DNA of 64,000 bases from Pseudarthrobacter sp. Fe7 (GCA_024372495.1 CP099977.1:1798001-1862000), one strand, 5' to 3'. Counted from the first letter of the stretch, positions 26,653-36,806 are shown. Made by a program: numbers and translations. The notes: generated from the letters alone by a model not told the origin.

Positions 26653-27784
26653 CTACAGGTTGCCGGTGGCGATGTTCAGCATACGGCGCAGGGGCTCGGC
26701 CGCGCCCCAAAGGAGCCTGGTCGCCCACGGTGAAGGCGCTGATGTACTGCGGGCCCATCTCCATCTTGCGGATGCGGCCCACGGGGATGTCCAGGGTGCC
26801 CGATGCGGCCACCGGGGTCAGGTCCGCCATCGAGGCTTCCTTGGTGTTTGGAACCACCTTGGCCCACTGGTTGTCCTCGTCCAGCAGCTTCTCGATCTCA
26901 GCGACGGAAAGGTCCTCGCGGAGCTTGAGGGTGAGGGCCTGGGAGTGGGAGCGCATGGCACCGATGCGGACGCAGAGGCCGTCCATGATGATCCGGTTCT
27001 CTTCAGTCGTGCCCAGGATCTTGTTGGTCTCCACCCCGGCCTTCCACTCTTCCTTGGACTGCCCGTTGCCCAGGTCCGCATCGATCCAGGGGATCAGGGA
27101 TCCGGCCAGGGGGACGCCGAACTGGGTGGCGTCGATGTCGGTGCGCTGGTGCGCCAGGACCTTGCGGTCGATGTCCAGGATGGCCGACGCCGGATCGTCC
27201 AGTTCCGTGCTGACCTCGGCGTTGAGCGTGCCGAACTGGCTGAGGAGCTCACGCATGTGCCGGGCGCCGCCGCCGGAGGCTGCCTGGTAGGTCATGGAGG
27301 TTCCCCATTCGACCAGGCCGTTCTTGAACAGGCCGCCCAGGCCCATGAGCATGCAGGACACGGTGCAGTTGCCGCCGATGAAGTCCTTGGTGCCGTTGAC
27401 CAGGCCCTTGTCGATGACGTCGCGGTTGATGGGGTCCAGAACGATGATCGAGTCGTCGTTCATGCGCAGGGTGGAGGCGGCGTCGATCCAGAGGCCGTCC
27501 CAGCCCCGGCTGCGCAGTTCGCCGTGGACCTGCTTGGTGTAGTCACCGCCCTGGGCGGTGACGATAATGGGCAGCTTGGCCAGCGTGTCGACGTCGAACG
27601 CGTTCTCGAGCTTGCCGGCGCCTTCAGCGAAGGAAGGCGCGGCACCTCCCGCGTTGGAGGTGGAGAAGAACACCGGGTTGATGTTGGCGAAGTCGCCCTC
27701 GTCCTGCATGCGCTGCATGAGGACGGAACCGACCATGCCGCGCCATCCGACCAGGCCGACCGAAGGGGTAGCTGCTGTAGTCAT
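26653..27784 (-). CDS. asd: Aspartate-semialdehyde dehydrogenase
   Basis: Asd reduces aspartyl phosphate to aspartate semialdehyde with NADPH, feeding lysine/diaminopimelate, threonine and methionine synthesis. Residues 8-16 ([15 protein letters not shown]) bind NADP. The active-site cysteine is in [13 protein letters not shown] (about residue 135), and [12 protein letters not shown] binds substrate. The length after repair is about 376 residues, typical of the E. coli-like longer type. The frame breaks at 26713-26719 (GAGCCTG for GAGCTG on the plus strand); repair gives [17 protein letters not shown] and the TAG at 26653. Essential, so the break is a sequence error. Confidence 0.95.
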
Positions 27785-27877
27785 TGGTCCAGTTTAGACT
27801 TCGCATGCGGCAGGACGCAGTCGGTTACGTCACGCTGGACAGCTTGGTAAAGCACGACGGCGGCCGCACCCCAGGTG

Positions 27878-28279
27878 CTACTCGACGGGCCGCGGGAGGT
27901 TCCTGGCCAGACGGAGCTTTTCGTCCCTACGCTCCTTGAAATAACCCGCCCAACCCGCGATCAGCGGGATCTGTATCAGCAGGAACATCCACCACGTGCG
28001 GCCGAGGATATCCCATTGGCCTGTGACAACGATTTGGACCAGACCGTACAGCATTCCGCCGAAGGCGATGGTGATCAGTACGGCGAGGAAAAGCAGGCCA
28101 CTCGAACTGTTGACGGGTTTGATGATTCCAAGGCCGTCGTCTTTGCGGATGCCGTATTCGTCAGCGGTGTAGGCCACCACCTCGCCGTTCTCAGCGGTCC
28201 GGTGCAGAACGCGTTCTTTCGGAGGCTGGTAGGGGACATAGCCAGGTTCCTGGGGAACGCCCCGGCTACGCCTTGCCAT
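27878..28279 (-). CDS. Two-helix membrane protein of the WXG100 locus
   Basis: A 133-residue protein of unknown family. A hydrophilic N-terminal half (RRSRGVPQEPGYVPYQPPKE) is followed by two hydrophobic segments (about residues 60-83 and 94-114) and a short basic tail. The ATG at 28279 is chosen because AGGA stands six bases upstream; an in-frame ATG at 28372 has no room for a ribosome-binding site. It follows the other small membrane protein of the minus-strand WXG100 locus, but a 306-bp gap separates them, so cotranscription is uncertain. I do not recognise a function. Confidence 0.6.
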   Translation of the reverse strand: MARRSRGVPQEPGYVPYQPPKERVLHRTAENGEVVAYTADEYGIRKDDGLGIIKPVNSSSGLLFLAVLITIAFGGMLYGLVQIVVTGQWDILGRTWWMFLLIQIPLIAGWAGYFKERRDEKLRLARNLPRPVE

Positions 28280-28585
28280 GCCGGTCCTGATCCCAGTCCA
28301 ACTGGCGGCCGCAGGGTTCGGGGATCCCCGCTCCGCCCGCAGGCGCTTGGCCCTCGAAGCTACCGTTGCCATCCCCCTGGAGAAAAACCGAGCTCATCGG
28401 CTGGGTAGCTGTGCAGTTCGCCCGTGTTGGTCGTTCGCAGCACCGCTTTTCACCCCGTGCGAGCGCCCCCTTATGCTCGGCGTAGACGGCATGGTTATGC
28501 CGCTCCTGGTTTGGGCTGTAATTCAAGATCCCGACTCCGAACTATGGGACAAGACCGACGAGCCTGGAGGCCATTTCCAGGCCAC
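28280..28585. other. 306-bp stretch without a convincing gene
   Basis: Between two small membrane-protein genes on the minus strand. The only minus-strand frame (28266-28526) would begin with TTG, has no ribosome-binding site, and its sequence looks unlike a natural protein. Base composition is less GC-rich than in the flanking genes. No repeat or RNA gene is evident. Confidence 0.5.
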
Positions 28586-28963
28586 TCAGGCCCCTCCAGG
28601 AAACGGGCGCGTGCTGCCTTGGCGGCGGCGTTCCCGCAACCAGCGGCGTCGCCGGGACGCCACGATGAAGGCCCAGACGGCCCCGGCCAAGGTCAGCGCC
28701 GCCACGATCGCCGCATAGACGGACAATCCGGGCTCGCCTGCAGCCGCAAACGCCCCATAGATCATCATTCCGGCGATGACTACCAGAAAGACACCAACTC
28801 CCGTGATCAGCCCCGGGCTCTGCACGGGAGTTACGGCGGCCATTGAGTACCCGTCCGGAACTCCGCCTGGACCGTATTCCTCCTCGTACTGGCGCACATT
28901 GAAGGGACTTGGGTCATACGGTGTGCCATCAGATCGACGGAAGGCAGGGCGATCTTTTTTCAC
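28586..28963 (-). CDS. Two-helix membrane protein coupled to the ESX-associated gene
   Basis: A 125-residue membrane protein of unknown family. It has a polar N-terminus (FRRSDGTPYDPSPFNVRQY) rich in Pro, Tyr and Asp, two hydrophobic segments (about residues 50-70 and 78-102) and a strongly basic C-terminus (SRRRRWLRERRRQ). Its ATG overlaps the stop of the upstream gene (ATGA at 28960-28963), so it is translationally coupled to it. The layout resembles that of the protein at 27878 (polar N-half, two helices), and the two may be distant paralogues. Confidence 0.65.
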   Translation of the reverse strand: MKKDRPAFRRSDGTPYDPSPFNVRQYEEEYGPGGVPDGYSMAAVTPVQSPGLITGVGVFLVVIAGMMIYGAFAAAGEPGLSVYAAIVAALTLAGAVWAFIVASRRRRWLRERRRQGSTRPFPGGA

Positions 28964-29617
28964 GGAAGTTTCTCTCCCAGAAGTTGTTCGTTCAAAAGTA
29001 CTTCCACGTCGGCCAGGCTTAGTGTCCCGTTTAGCGGCACCGCGCGTTCATCGCCTCGGCTGAGCGCGGCCTCCCAACGGTCCCCGGATGGACGCACGAT
29101 CACATTACGGGCCAGGGAACCATCAGTGCTCGATGAAAATACCACTTTTCCATTGACAGCTTTGGAACAATGCTCCGCAGCGAGCCTGCGCCAAAGTCCC
29201 CGCGACACTGAGGCTGGGCATCTGGACCTGGGCGAACCAGCCACCCAGTCCTCGCGGCTGAAGGAATGCCGCCAAATCCGGAGCTTGAATGAAGACTGCC
29301 CCCTGCGGTTCGTCATCAGAAAGGAACGAGACGCTGGTCCAGCGCGTGGCATTCCCCAGCGCGTAGGCTAGGGCCAGGGCCAGCCCGGTCGGCACAAGTT
29401 CGTCGCCCTCGATCTTTAGCTGCTGCCGCGCCAGAAGCGATGAGGTCCCCGCAACACGCATGTCCTCGCTGCCTGAGGGCCACTGGAGCATAAGCGCATC
29501 GGCGGATTTTCTGGTGCTGGGCGTGTCATAACATCCGAGCAGGTACAACAGCTCTGCAATCCCATAACCCGCCGGCGCAAGGCCGGGGCTTTCGATCGTC
29601 TTGGCGATCATGTTCAC
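28960..29617 (-). CDS. Protein coupled to a WXG100 gene (possibly secretion-associated)
   Basis: A protein of about 216-218 residues lying 23 bp after the WXG100-domain gene. It contains a predicted mixed alpha/beta layout (LAPAGYGIAELLYLLGCYD, later TRWTSVSFLSDDEPQGAVFI, then LNGTLSLADVEVLLNEQL). I do not recognise a family; the fold order loosely recalls EspG-type chaperones of type VII secretion, which bind WXG100 partners, but this is a guess from position. The start is GTG at 29617 or ATG at 29611, both behind GGAG. The frame breaks at 29182-29188 (GAGCCTG for GAGCTG on the plus strand); repair gives GTLAQLAAEHCSKAVNG. Confidence 0.65.
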
Positions 29618-29640
29618 ATTTCTCCTATCGGCGGCAATTT

Positions 29641-30582
29641 TCACCAGTTCCATGGAAGTAGCTTTGCCGGATCCTTGACCACGGCGGTAACGCCCTGACC
29701 CACCTTGTCGGCCACCCATTCAGCGCCGTCTGCGATCTTTTCCCGGTTCTCCCACACTCCAATCCCGATGTTGGCGGCGATCAGGAACGGCTGCTGGGGT
29801 CCAGGGAAGAGCGCAGCTGCCCCCAATGCAGCCTTAGTCCCGCTCCAGAGGCCGTCTCCAACATCGCCCTTGGAAAAGCTGTTAATCGCGCTGCCCGCGT
29901 CGATTACTGCGCCCAAACCGCCAAGGACGTTCCCAAAAGTCTTCACACTCTTGAGTCCAGCAAATACCTTGTCACCGCCCTCAGCCAGGACCGCGGCGTT
30001 ATCCAGCGCCCTGGCGGCCTTCGTGAACAGCGGAGAATTGAGCGCGTCCCAGTACTTGTTGCTGGTGCCGGCGAAATTGAAGGCATTATGCCAACTCGCA
30101 AGTTCGGTGCCGCCCTGAAGCGGCAGGCTCAGCGTCCGCAGTGTATCCGGCGCCACCTTGTATACGTCCCATGGCTTCGAAACGTAAGAATCCCACCACG
30201 TGTCGTCTTCCTTGTGTTCCCAGAAATAGGGATCGCGGCCGGGACCATCCGCAATGGGGACGGACGTGCTCTGGATTCCCGGAGAGGCAGGGGCAGCTAA
30301 GGATATTCCCGTCGCACTGGCCTTTTCCTGCTCATCGGCGTTCTTCAGCAGCACCTTTGATTCCTGCTGCAGCCTTGAGACAGTTTGCTGCAGGAGCGTG
30401 CGGTGGCTGGTGTTCCAGTCAGACCGGAACCGCTGGGCGTCCGCGCCCTTCCAGGCCGGGTTGTTGTTGATCTGGCTGCTCAGCTGCGTCGACTGCTGCT
30501 GCAGCAGGTCCGCCGTCTTGCTGAACTGCTGCGCGAGGGTCCGCAGTTGCTCGACGTCGGCGCCCCACAAAGTTCCTGCCAC
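29641..30582 (-). CDS. WXG100-domain protein, probable type VII secretion substrate
   Basis: A protein of about 313 residues. Residues 1-100 form a WXG100-type helical hairpin: GADVEQLRTLAQQFSKTADL, then the turn motif WKGADAQRF, then a second long helix ending ADEQEKAS. The rest (residues about 150-313) has aromatic-rich YFWEHKEDDTWWD and a glycine/alanine-rich stretch around GSAINSFSKGDVGDGLWSGT and LIAANIGIGVWENREK that may insert in a membrane. This resembles LXG/WXG polymorphic-toxin stalks but there is no recognisable toxin tip. The start is uncertain; GTG at 30582 after GGGGGA is preferred. No ESX ATPase (EccC) gene lies in this window. Confidence 0.75.
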   Translation of the reverse strand: MAGTLWGADVEQLRTLAQQFSKTADLLQQQSTQLSSQINNNPAWKGADAQRFRSDWNTSHRTLLQQTVSRLQQESKVLLKNADEQEKASATGISLAAPASPGIQSTSVPIADGPGRDPYFWEHKEDDTWWDSYVSKPWDVYKVAPDTLRTLSLPLQGGTELASWHNAFNFAGTSNKYWDALNSPLFTKAARALDNAAVLAEGGDKVFAGLKSVKTFGNVLGGLGAVIDAGSAINSFSKGDVGDGLWSGTKAALGAAALFPGPQQPFLIAANIGIGVWENREKIADGAEWVADKVGQGVTAVVKDPAKLLPWNW

Positions 30583-30700
30583 CAGGATTCCCCCAATATT
30601 CACCCAACAGCCCCCAGTGTGCTGTGTGCCCAGCCTAGGGCACAACGCGGGCCGGCCGCGATGGGGCGGTCTGCCCATGCAACCTACCAACCGGCCGCAG

Positions 30701-30919
30701 CTAGCCTTGGTCGGACTGCTCCAACACGGCGGCCTTCCGCGCGCGGAGCGCGAAGAACGCGCCGAACGTGAAGACCTGGGTCACTACTACCAGCACGATG
30801 GCGCCGGCGATCTTGTTGCCGCCCAGGATCATCGTCAGTCCCACGATCGCCGACAGCAGCGCGAGCAGGGGCAGCAGCATGTAGCCCAGGACAAACAGGG
30901 TTTCGGGTTTCTTCAGCAT
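30701..30919 (-). CDS. Small two-helix membrane protein downstream of folA
   Basis: A 72-residue membrane protein: MLKKPETLF, then two hydrophobic segments (residues about 8-30 and 36-58) and a basic/polar tail LRARKAAVLEQSDQG. It begins four bases after the folA stop, so it is part of the thyA-folA transcription unit. I recognise no function. Confidence 0.65.
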   Translation of the reverse strand: MLKKPETLFVLGYMLLPLLALLSAIVGLTMILGGNKIAGAIVLVVVTQVFTFGAFFALRARKAAVLEQSDQG

Positions 30920-30923
30920 GTTC

Positions 30924-31508
30924 CTAGCCCTCGGTCCTTGACCATTTGGTGAATCGGTAGCGCGTGCCGTTGGCGGCCGTCAGCCAGCCGTCCGGCGGAA
31001 CGGAGGCGGATGCCTCCCAACTTGGGCCAAGCTCGGGGGCGAACGTGTCGCCGTCGGCGGTCACATCGATTGTGGTGACCACCGCTACGTTGGCAAGCTC
31101 GGTGGACTGGCGGAAAACCTCACCGCCGCCAAGGATCCACACCGTCTCGCCGCCGTCGACAAACTGCGACTCAAGGAGCGCGTCGTCAAGGGAGGGAACC
31201 ACGACGGCGCCCTCCGCCTCAGGGGTGCCGGCCCAGCTTTCCTGCCGGGTGATAACGATGTTCGTGCGCCCGGGCAGGGGACGGTACTTTTCCGGGAAGG
31301 ACAACCAGGTTTTACGGCCCATGATCACGGGGTGCCCGGTTGTGAGCCGGGTGAAATGCTTGAGGTCCTCGGGGAGATGCCAGGGCATGTCCCCGTCCTT
31401 GCCAATGACGCCGTCTGACGTCTGCGCCCAGACCAGGCCGACGCCCGTGATCGAGGCGGCCAGTTCCTCCGTGAAGGACTGGGGATCGGTGAAGTTTTCG
31501 GTGCTCAT
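30924..31508 (-). CDS. folA: Dihydrofolate reductase
   Basis: A 194-residue dihydrofolate reductase that regenerates tetrahydrofolate with NADPH. The motifs [33 protein letters not shown] (catalytic acid region), [11 protein letters not shown] and [11 protein letters not shown] are all present. An N-terminal extension of about 20 residues precedes the core. The ATG at 31508 overlaps the thyA stop (ATGA, 31505-31508), giving the classical thyA-folA coupling in which the reductase recycles the dihydrofolate made by thymidylate synthase. Confidence 0.95.
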   Translation of the reverse strand: MSTENFTDPQSFTEELAASITGVGLVWAQTSDGVIGKDGDMPWHLPEDLKHFTRLTTGHPVIMGRKTWLSFPEKYRPLPGRTNIVITRQESWAGTPEAEGAVVVPSLDDALLESQFVDGGETVWILGGGEVFRQSTELANVAVVTTIDVTADGDTFAPELGPSWEASASVPPDGWLTAANGTRYRFTKWSRTEG

Positions 31509-32308
31509 ACGGCGATCGGTGCCTTGATGGTGGGGTGGTGCTGGTAACCCACCACGTCGAAGTCCTCAAGCGTGTAATCGAAAATCGACGCCGGCTTGCG
31601 GGTGATCTTCAGCTGCGGGTACTCGTAGGGCTCGCGTTCCAGCTGCTTGAGGACCTGGTCCATGTGGTTCTCGTAGATATGCACGTCACCGCCGGTCCAC
31701 ACGAATTCCCCGGGCTCAAGGCCCACCTGCTGGGCGACCATGCAGGTCAGCAAAGCGTAGGAGGCGATGTTGAAGGGGACGCCCAGGAACATGTCCGCGG
31801 AGCGCTGGTAGAGCTGGCAGGAGAGCTTGCCGTTGGCCACGTAGAACTGGAAGAACGCGTGGCAGGGCGGCAGGGCCATGTCGTCGAGTTCGGAGACATT
31901 CCACGCGGACACAATGTGCCTGCGCGAGTCGGGATTCGACTTCAGGTTTTCGATGAGTTCGGCGATCTGGTCGATGTGGCCGCCGTCCGGGGTGGGCCAA
32001 CTGCGCCACTGCACGCCGTAAACCGGACCCAGGTCACCGTCCTCATCAGCCCATTCGTTCCAGATGGTGACACCTTGGTCCGTCATCCATTTGATGTTGG
32101 TCTCGCCGCGCAGGAACCACAGGAGTTCCACTGCAACTGACTTGAAGTGAACCCGCTTGGTGGTGATCAGCGGAAAGCTCTTGGACAGGTCAAAGCGGAT
32201 CTGGCGCCCGAATACGCTGGTGGTTCCGGTGCCCGTGCGGTCCGATTTATGGGTGCCGGTGGCCAGGACATCGCGCAGGAGGTCTTCATAAGGCGTTGGG
32301 ATGCTCAC
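31505..32308 (-). CDS. thyA: Thymidylate synthase
   Basis: A 267-residue ThyA that methylates dUMP to dTMP using methylene-tetrahydrofolate. It has the nucleophilic cysteine in [13 protein letters not shown], the phosphate-binding Arg in [13 protein letters not shown] and [13 protein letters not shown], and the late motif [18 protein letters not shown]. It is the full E. coli-type length. It starts 18 bp after the DUF1648 gene in the same direction and overlaps folA by four bases. The gene is intact. Confidence 0.97.
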   Translation of the reverse strand: MSIPTPYEDLLRDVLATGTHKSDRTGTGTTSVFGRQIRFDLSKSFPLITTKRVHFKSVAVELLWFLRGETNIKWMTDQGVTIWNEWADEDGDLGPVYGVQWRSWPTPDGGHIDQIAELIENLKSNPDSRRHIVSAWNVSELDDMALPPCHAFFQFYVANGKLSCQLYQRSADMFLGVPFNIASYALLTCMVAQQVGLEPGEFVWTGGDVHIYENHMDQVLKQLEREPYEYPQLKITRKPASIFDYTLEDFDVVGYQHHPTIKAPIAV

Positions 32309-32326
32309 GCCCCAAGTCTACCGGGG

Positions 32327-32809
32327 CTAAGCGGGCGGACCAGAGACATTCCTGACGGCGCGGAGCACCAAGCACAGGGCAAACATCATCAGGAGAAGCG
32401 TCGGCGGCCAGAGCGTCCACGCTCCGGTGAGTTCGAGCCAACCTCTGAGGCACAGCCAGCAGGTAAGGGCGGCCAGTGCGGGCGCCAGGGCCGCCAGGAC
32501 ATCTCTGCCCGCGCGGGCCTGGAGGGCGGCCTGGGCGGGATCTCCCTGCCGCCCCCTGGCAGCAAGCGCAGGGAGGAGCCAGTGCAGGAGCCAGCAACAC
32601 ACGACGACTCCGGCCCCGATCAGAAGCGGCGAAAAGACGGCGGGAACGGACTTGCCGGCGAACCGGTCCGCCTGTCCCGTTCCGTCCCAGTGGACCGGTA
32701 CCGGGTCCGGCATCCCGGGATACAGCACCAGGCCGACTGCAGTAGTGAGCAGCAGTGCTGCCATCGGGCCGAACCATCCGGACATCCTGCCGTTGCCGCC
32801 CCGGTCCAT
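32327..32809 (-). CDS. DUF1648-domain membrane protein
   Basis: A 160-residue membrane protein with the DUF1648 pattern YPGMPDPVPVHWDGTGQADR just after the first helix, then three to four further hydrophobic segments. DUF1648 proteins include the SdpI-like immunity and regulatory membrane proteins, but many have no known role. The ATG at 32809 is chosen: it stands one base after the stop of the upstream gene (TGAG-ATG) behind GGAG. An in-frame start 66 bp earlier lies inside that gene. It is cotranscribed with the membrane protein before it and thyA after it. Confidence 0.78.
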   Translation of the reverse strand: MDRGGNGRMSGWFGPMAALLLTTAVGLVLYPGMPDPVPVHWDGTGQADRFAGKSVPAVFSPLLIGAGVVVCCWLLHWLLPALAARGRQGDPAQAALQARAGRDVLAALAPALAALTCWLCLRGWLELTGAWTLWPPTLLLMMFALCLVLRAVRNVSGPPA

Positions 32810-32810
32810 C

Positions 32811-33499
32811 TCAGCTCCGGACCGGCCGGAGCGCCGGCCCATGTTCGTCGGCGGACCGCATGCCCCGGGCGGCACATTCCGCCGCTCCTCCCACGGGGAT
32901 CACCGCGATCACCACGGCCGCCGCTGCCAGGACAACCCCGACGGCGGACGCAGCCTGCCAGAGGGCATCCCCCGGCTCCGGGGCCAGGGACGAGCCCGCG
33001 TGCAGCTTTGGTCCCGCGCTCATCAGCAGTGCTCCCGCCTGGGCGGCGAAGAAAGCGGCGAGCGTGCGTCCGCGGTGCCGTGGTTCCTGTGCAGCAGCAC
33101 CTCTCCCAGCGAAACGACCGCCAGGACCGACGCTGCGGATACCGTCACAAACAACGCGGGATAACTGGCGACAGCCCGTGGGGCAAACAGCGCTGCCGGC
33201 ACGGGAACAAACGCCGCCAGCCCCATTGCCGCACCAATCGATACGGGACAGCTTCGTGGCGGGCTGAGCCATGGAGCCGCCAGCGCTACGGCGTGTCTGT
33301 CCGGCCAGCGGCGGGCGGCGGCCCGCCATGCCCAGGAGAGCCAGGGTTCCTGCCGCCAGGACGAGCAGGGAAAGATCACCAGCGCTGTCCAGGCGAGACG
33401 GCGGGGGAGGGCATCCAGGATCCGCCGGGCCAGCAGGAACGGCCACAGAATGACCATTGGTGCGGCTTCGTTGGCCATGTCGATCGGGACTGCGTGCAC
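32811..33499 (-). CDS. Membrane protein, frame disrupted
   Basis: An integral membrane protein of about 229 residues. Hydrophobic segments include FVPVPAALFAPRAVASYPAL and the C-terminal SAVGVVLAAAAVVIAVIPVG. The frame changes at 33060-33064, where GAGCG on the plus strand should probably be GAGCTG (lost T); repair gives TADAQLAAFFAAQAGALLM. The same loss is seen in rpoB. The middle part (about 33290-33375) is ambiguous because another frame also reads as a membrane helix (LLVLAAGTLALLGM), so further errors are possible. Start uncertain (GTG 33499 after GGGGA; TTG 33532 or ATG 33478 possible). It probably works with the adjoining DUF1648 protein. Confidence 0.5.
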
Positions 33500-33575
33500 G
33501 GTATCCCCCGAGAACTGCGCGTCGTCCCACAAGTCAAGGGGGATAAGACCCGCGGGTCAAGCCGGGGTGCCTGGC

Positions 33576-34545
33576 TTAGTCGTCGAACGGTTTGAACTGC
33601 TCCACCGCTACTACGCGTTTCTTTCCTCCGCAGGCCACGTGGCAGACCACCAGGCTCGCCCGGGGTGAGGAAAGGCTCCTGCGCGGGCAGCAGCTTCGCC
33701 AGGTGTGAGGGCATGTGCTCTGCCAACTGCTTCAGGACGGTCGGCAGGGCGGGCCGGTGGGTGCAGACCACCACCGGCCGTTGCTTATCAACCAGGGATT
33801 CGATGACTGCTGCGGTCTTCTTCGGGCTGCGCTGGTGTTTGTGCTCGGTCAGGCCCTCCGCCAGCTTCACCTTGGCCCCGGTGGCCCGCGCATAGGGGGC
33901 AACGGTGGCAACGCAGCGCAGCCAGGGGCTGCTGACCACCCGCATCGGCTTCCATGCCTGCAGGAGCCGCCCCACGGCCTGGGCCTGGCGTGACCCGGTG
34001 GCCGCCAGGGGACGCTCACCCTCGGCCTTGCTCCAGGATGCGCGCGGCTTGGCCTTGGCATGGCGGAGCACCAGCAGGGGCCACGTGTCCAGCTCCCCGC
34101 GCCCGTGGGCGTCCTGCAGGTACCTCAGGGGTACGACGTCGGACGGGTTGGACAGCAGGCGGGCCGCCTTTTCGGGGGCGCACCACATGACGCTGTCCAC
34201 CTCCTTGCCGTCTGGAACCAGGCTGTCGCCGTTGACCTTGACCGCCCAGTAGTGGACTACCTTGAGGCCCGCCGCCACGTGGTAGTGGATGGGCGGCAAC
34301 GGTATGCCCAGGGGCGCCTTGAGCCCAATCTCCTCCCACACCTCACGGACGGCGCACTCAGGGACGGTCTCGCCGGCGTCGATCTTGCCCTTGGGCCATG
34401 ACCAGTCGTCATAGCTTGGCCGGTGGATCAGCAGGACCTCCAGGCCGTCCCGCCCGGCGCGCCAGGGAATGGCGCCCGCGGCAGTAACAGCTATGGGTTC
34501 CCCAGGGTGGTCCGTCTGATCGGCTATAAGTACATCGCTCGACAA
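33576..34545 (-). CDS. mutT1: NUDIX hydrolase / histidine phosphatase fusion (MutT1-like)
   Basis: A two-domain protein of about 322 residues. Residues about 15-150 are a NUDIX domain, with the box GKIDAGETVPECAVREVWEE followed by IG. Residues about 160-322 are a histidine-phosphatase domain with LVLRHAKA and the second histidine in VVVCTHRPALP. This is the architecture of mycobacterial MutT1, which removes 8-oxo-dGTP and breaks down dinucleoside polyphosphates. It lies 11 bp downstream of ppk1, the same neighbour as in mycobacteria. The frame breaks at 33651-33657 (CAGGCTC for CAGCTC on the plus strand); repair gives LTPGELVVCHVACGGKKR and the TAA at 33576. The start is TTG 34545. Confidence 0.9.
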
Positions 34546-34556
34546 CGCGGCGGCCC

Positions 34557-36806
34557 TTATCGCCGGCTCAGGCTGCGTTGCCGCGGCCGGGACGCCAGCA
34601 GCCAGGACTGCACGTCTTCGAGCGGCTTTCCGTCCTCGGACAGGTGGTGCCGGATCCAGCGGCCCTCGTTGTCAAGATGCCAGGCTGGACGTGTCAGGGT
34701 CCATGTAGCGCCGCAGGAGGTCGAGGACGTAGGTAATGTCGTCCGAACTGGCCAGCTGCACCAGCGCCTCCACCCGGCGGTCCAGGTTCCGATGCATCAT
34801 GTCCGCGGAGCCGATGTACACCACGGGGTCCCCGCCGTTGGCAAAGGCGAACACCCGCGAGTGCTCCAGGAACCGGCCCAGGATGGAACGGACCGTGATG
34901 TTATCGCTCAGGCCGGGAACCCCGGGGCGCAGCGAGCAGATGCCGCGGACCACCACGTCCACCTTCACCCCCGCCTGGGACGCACGGTAAAGGGAATCGA
35001 TGATGGCCTCGTCCACCATCGAGTTCACCTTGATCTGCACATGGGCCGGCACGCCTGCCCGGGCGTTGCGGATCTCCGTCTCGATCCGGTCGATGAGCCC
35101 GGAGCGCACGGAACGGGGCGCCACCAGGAGGCGTTTGAAGGTCGACTTGGGGGCGTAGCCGGAAAGCTGGTTGAAGAGCTTGGAAAGGTCTTCGCCTACC
35201 TGGTCGTTGGCAGTCAGGAGGCCCAGGTCCTCGTAGTACCGGGCGGTCCGGGGGTGGTAGTTGCCGGTGCCGATATGGCAGTAGCGGCGAAGCCCGTCAA
35301 CTTCCTGCCGGACCACCAACGAAAGCTTGCAGTGCGTCTTCAGGCCCACGATCCCGTACACCACATGCACGCCGGCCTGCTCCAGCTTGCGGGCCCAGGA
35401 GATGTTGGCCTGCTCGTCGAACCTCGCCTTGATTTCCACCAGGGCCAGCACCTGCTTGCCTGCCTCGGCGGCGTCGATCAGGGCATCAACGATGGGGGAG
35501 TCGCCGGAGGTGCGGTACAGGGTCTGCTTGATGGCCTGGACTTTGGGGTCCGACGCCGCCTGCTCCAGGAACGCCTGCACGGAGGTGGAGAATGAGTCGT
35601 ACGGGTGGTGGAGCAGGATGTCCCGGCGGCGCATAGCGGCGAAAACGTTGGCTGCCTTGGAAGTTTCGGACTCGTTCAGGTACCGCGAGGTGTGCGGCAT
35701 GTGTTTGGGATAGTGAAGGTCCGCCCGGTCGATTCCGGCGATGACGGACAGGCCGCGCATGTCCAGCGGGGCGGGAACCGAGTACACCTCGGACTCTTCC
35801 ACGCCCAGTTCGCGGATCAGGAGCGCCCGGATGTTCGGGTTGATGTCGGTGGTGACCTCAAGCCGCACCGGCGGGCCGAACCGGCGGCGCAGCAGTTCCT
35901 TCTCCAGGGCCTGCAGCAGGTTCTCGGCGTCGTCCTCTTCCACCTCGACATCCTCGTTCCGCGTGACACGGAAGGTGTGGTGCTCCAGGACCTCCATCCC
36001 CGCGAAGAGCTTGTCCAGGTGGACGGCGATGACTTCCTCAAGTGCGATGAACCGTGCCACCCGGCCGGGCACCGCCCCGGCACGGGGACCGTCGATGGAG
36101 ATAAGGCGCGGCAGTTGGTCCGGCACCTTGACGCGGGCGAAGAGCTCCTTGTCGCTGACCGGGTTCCGGACCACCACGGCAAGGTTCAGGGACAGGCCCG
36201 AGATGTAGGGGAACGGGTGCGCGGGGTCCACGGCAAGGGGCGTCAGGATAGGGAAGACCTTTTCCGCGAACATGATGCTGAGTTGCTGCTGGGCGGCGTC
36301 GTCCAGCTCCCCCACTGCATGATGTGGATGTGCTCGTAGGCAAGGGCGGGCCGGATCTGCTCCGCGAAAACCTCCGCGTGCCGCTGCTGCAGCCGGTGGG
36401 CCTCTTCGCTGATGCGCTCCAGCACCTCCACGGGGCTCAGCCCGGCGGGGGAGGGGACGGCGAGTCCGGTGGCGATGCGGCGCTTGAGGCCGGCCACGCG
36501 GACCATGAAGAACTCGTCCAGGTTGGAGGCGAAGATGGACAGGAAGCTGACCCGCTCCAGCAGGTGGAGGGTAGGATCCTCGGCCAGTTCCAGCACCCTG
36601 GCATTGAAGGCGAGCCAGCTCAGTTCACGGTCCAGGAACCGGTCAGGGCGGATGTCGCCTTCCGGCTCCAGGTTGGGGGCGAACTCCGGGATGTCGATGC
36701 GGTCCTGGGTGGCCCTGGCTGCCGGCACTTCGGAGGAGCCGAAGCGTGCCCTCACGGGCACCGCAACATCCTGGGACGTGGCTGTTCCGGACGGTTCCGG
36801 GTTCAT
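34557..36806 (-). CDS. ppk1: Polyphosphate kinase 1
   Basis: Ppk1 reversibly makes polyphosphate from ATP. It is about 749 residues after repair. N-terminal [19 protein letters not shown] and [18 protein letters not shown], the autophosphorylated histidine in [20 protein letters not shown], and DHTFxV-type and MDPDTSSWHLD segments are visible. Two frame errors: at 36309-36313 a C run next to CAGCTC is one base short (repair: [15 protein letters not shown]), and at 34681-34687 CAGGCTG should be CAGCTG, restoring the C-terminal tail [17 protein letters not shown] and the TAA at 34557. It follows mshD and precedes mutT1 on the same strand. Confidence 0.95.

Noticed and set aside
28266..28526. 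86-codon minus-strand frame between two small membrane proteins
   Set aside because: TTG start without a ribosome-binding site, odd composition, and overlap with the better start of the next gene.
29641..30690. Upstream extension of the WXG100 protein to 30,690
   Set aside because: The extra 36 residues are Arg/Pro/Gly/Cys-rich, unlike the start of a WXG100 protein, and the extension has no ribosome-binding site.
33376..33575. C-terminal 67 residues beyond the break in the NUDIX/phosphatase frame
   Set aside because: Out-of-frame tail created by the inserted base at 33,651; the repaired frame ends at TAA 33,576.
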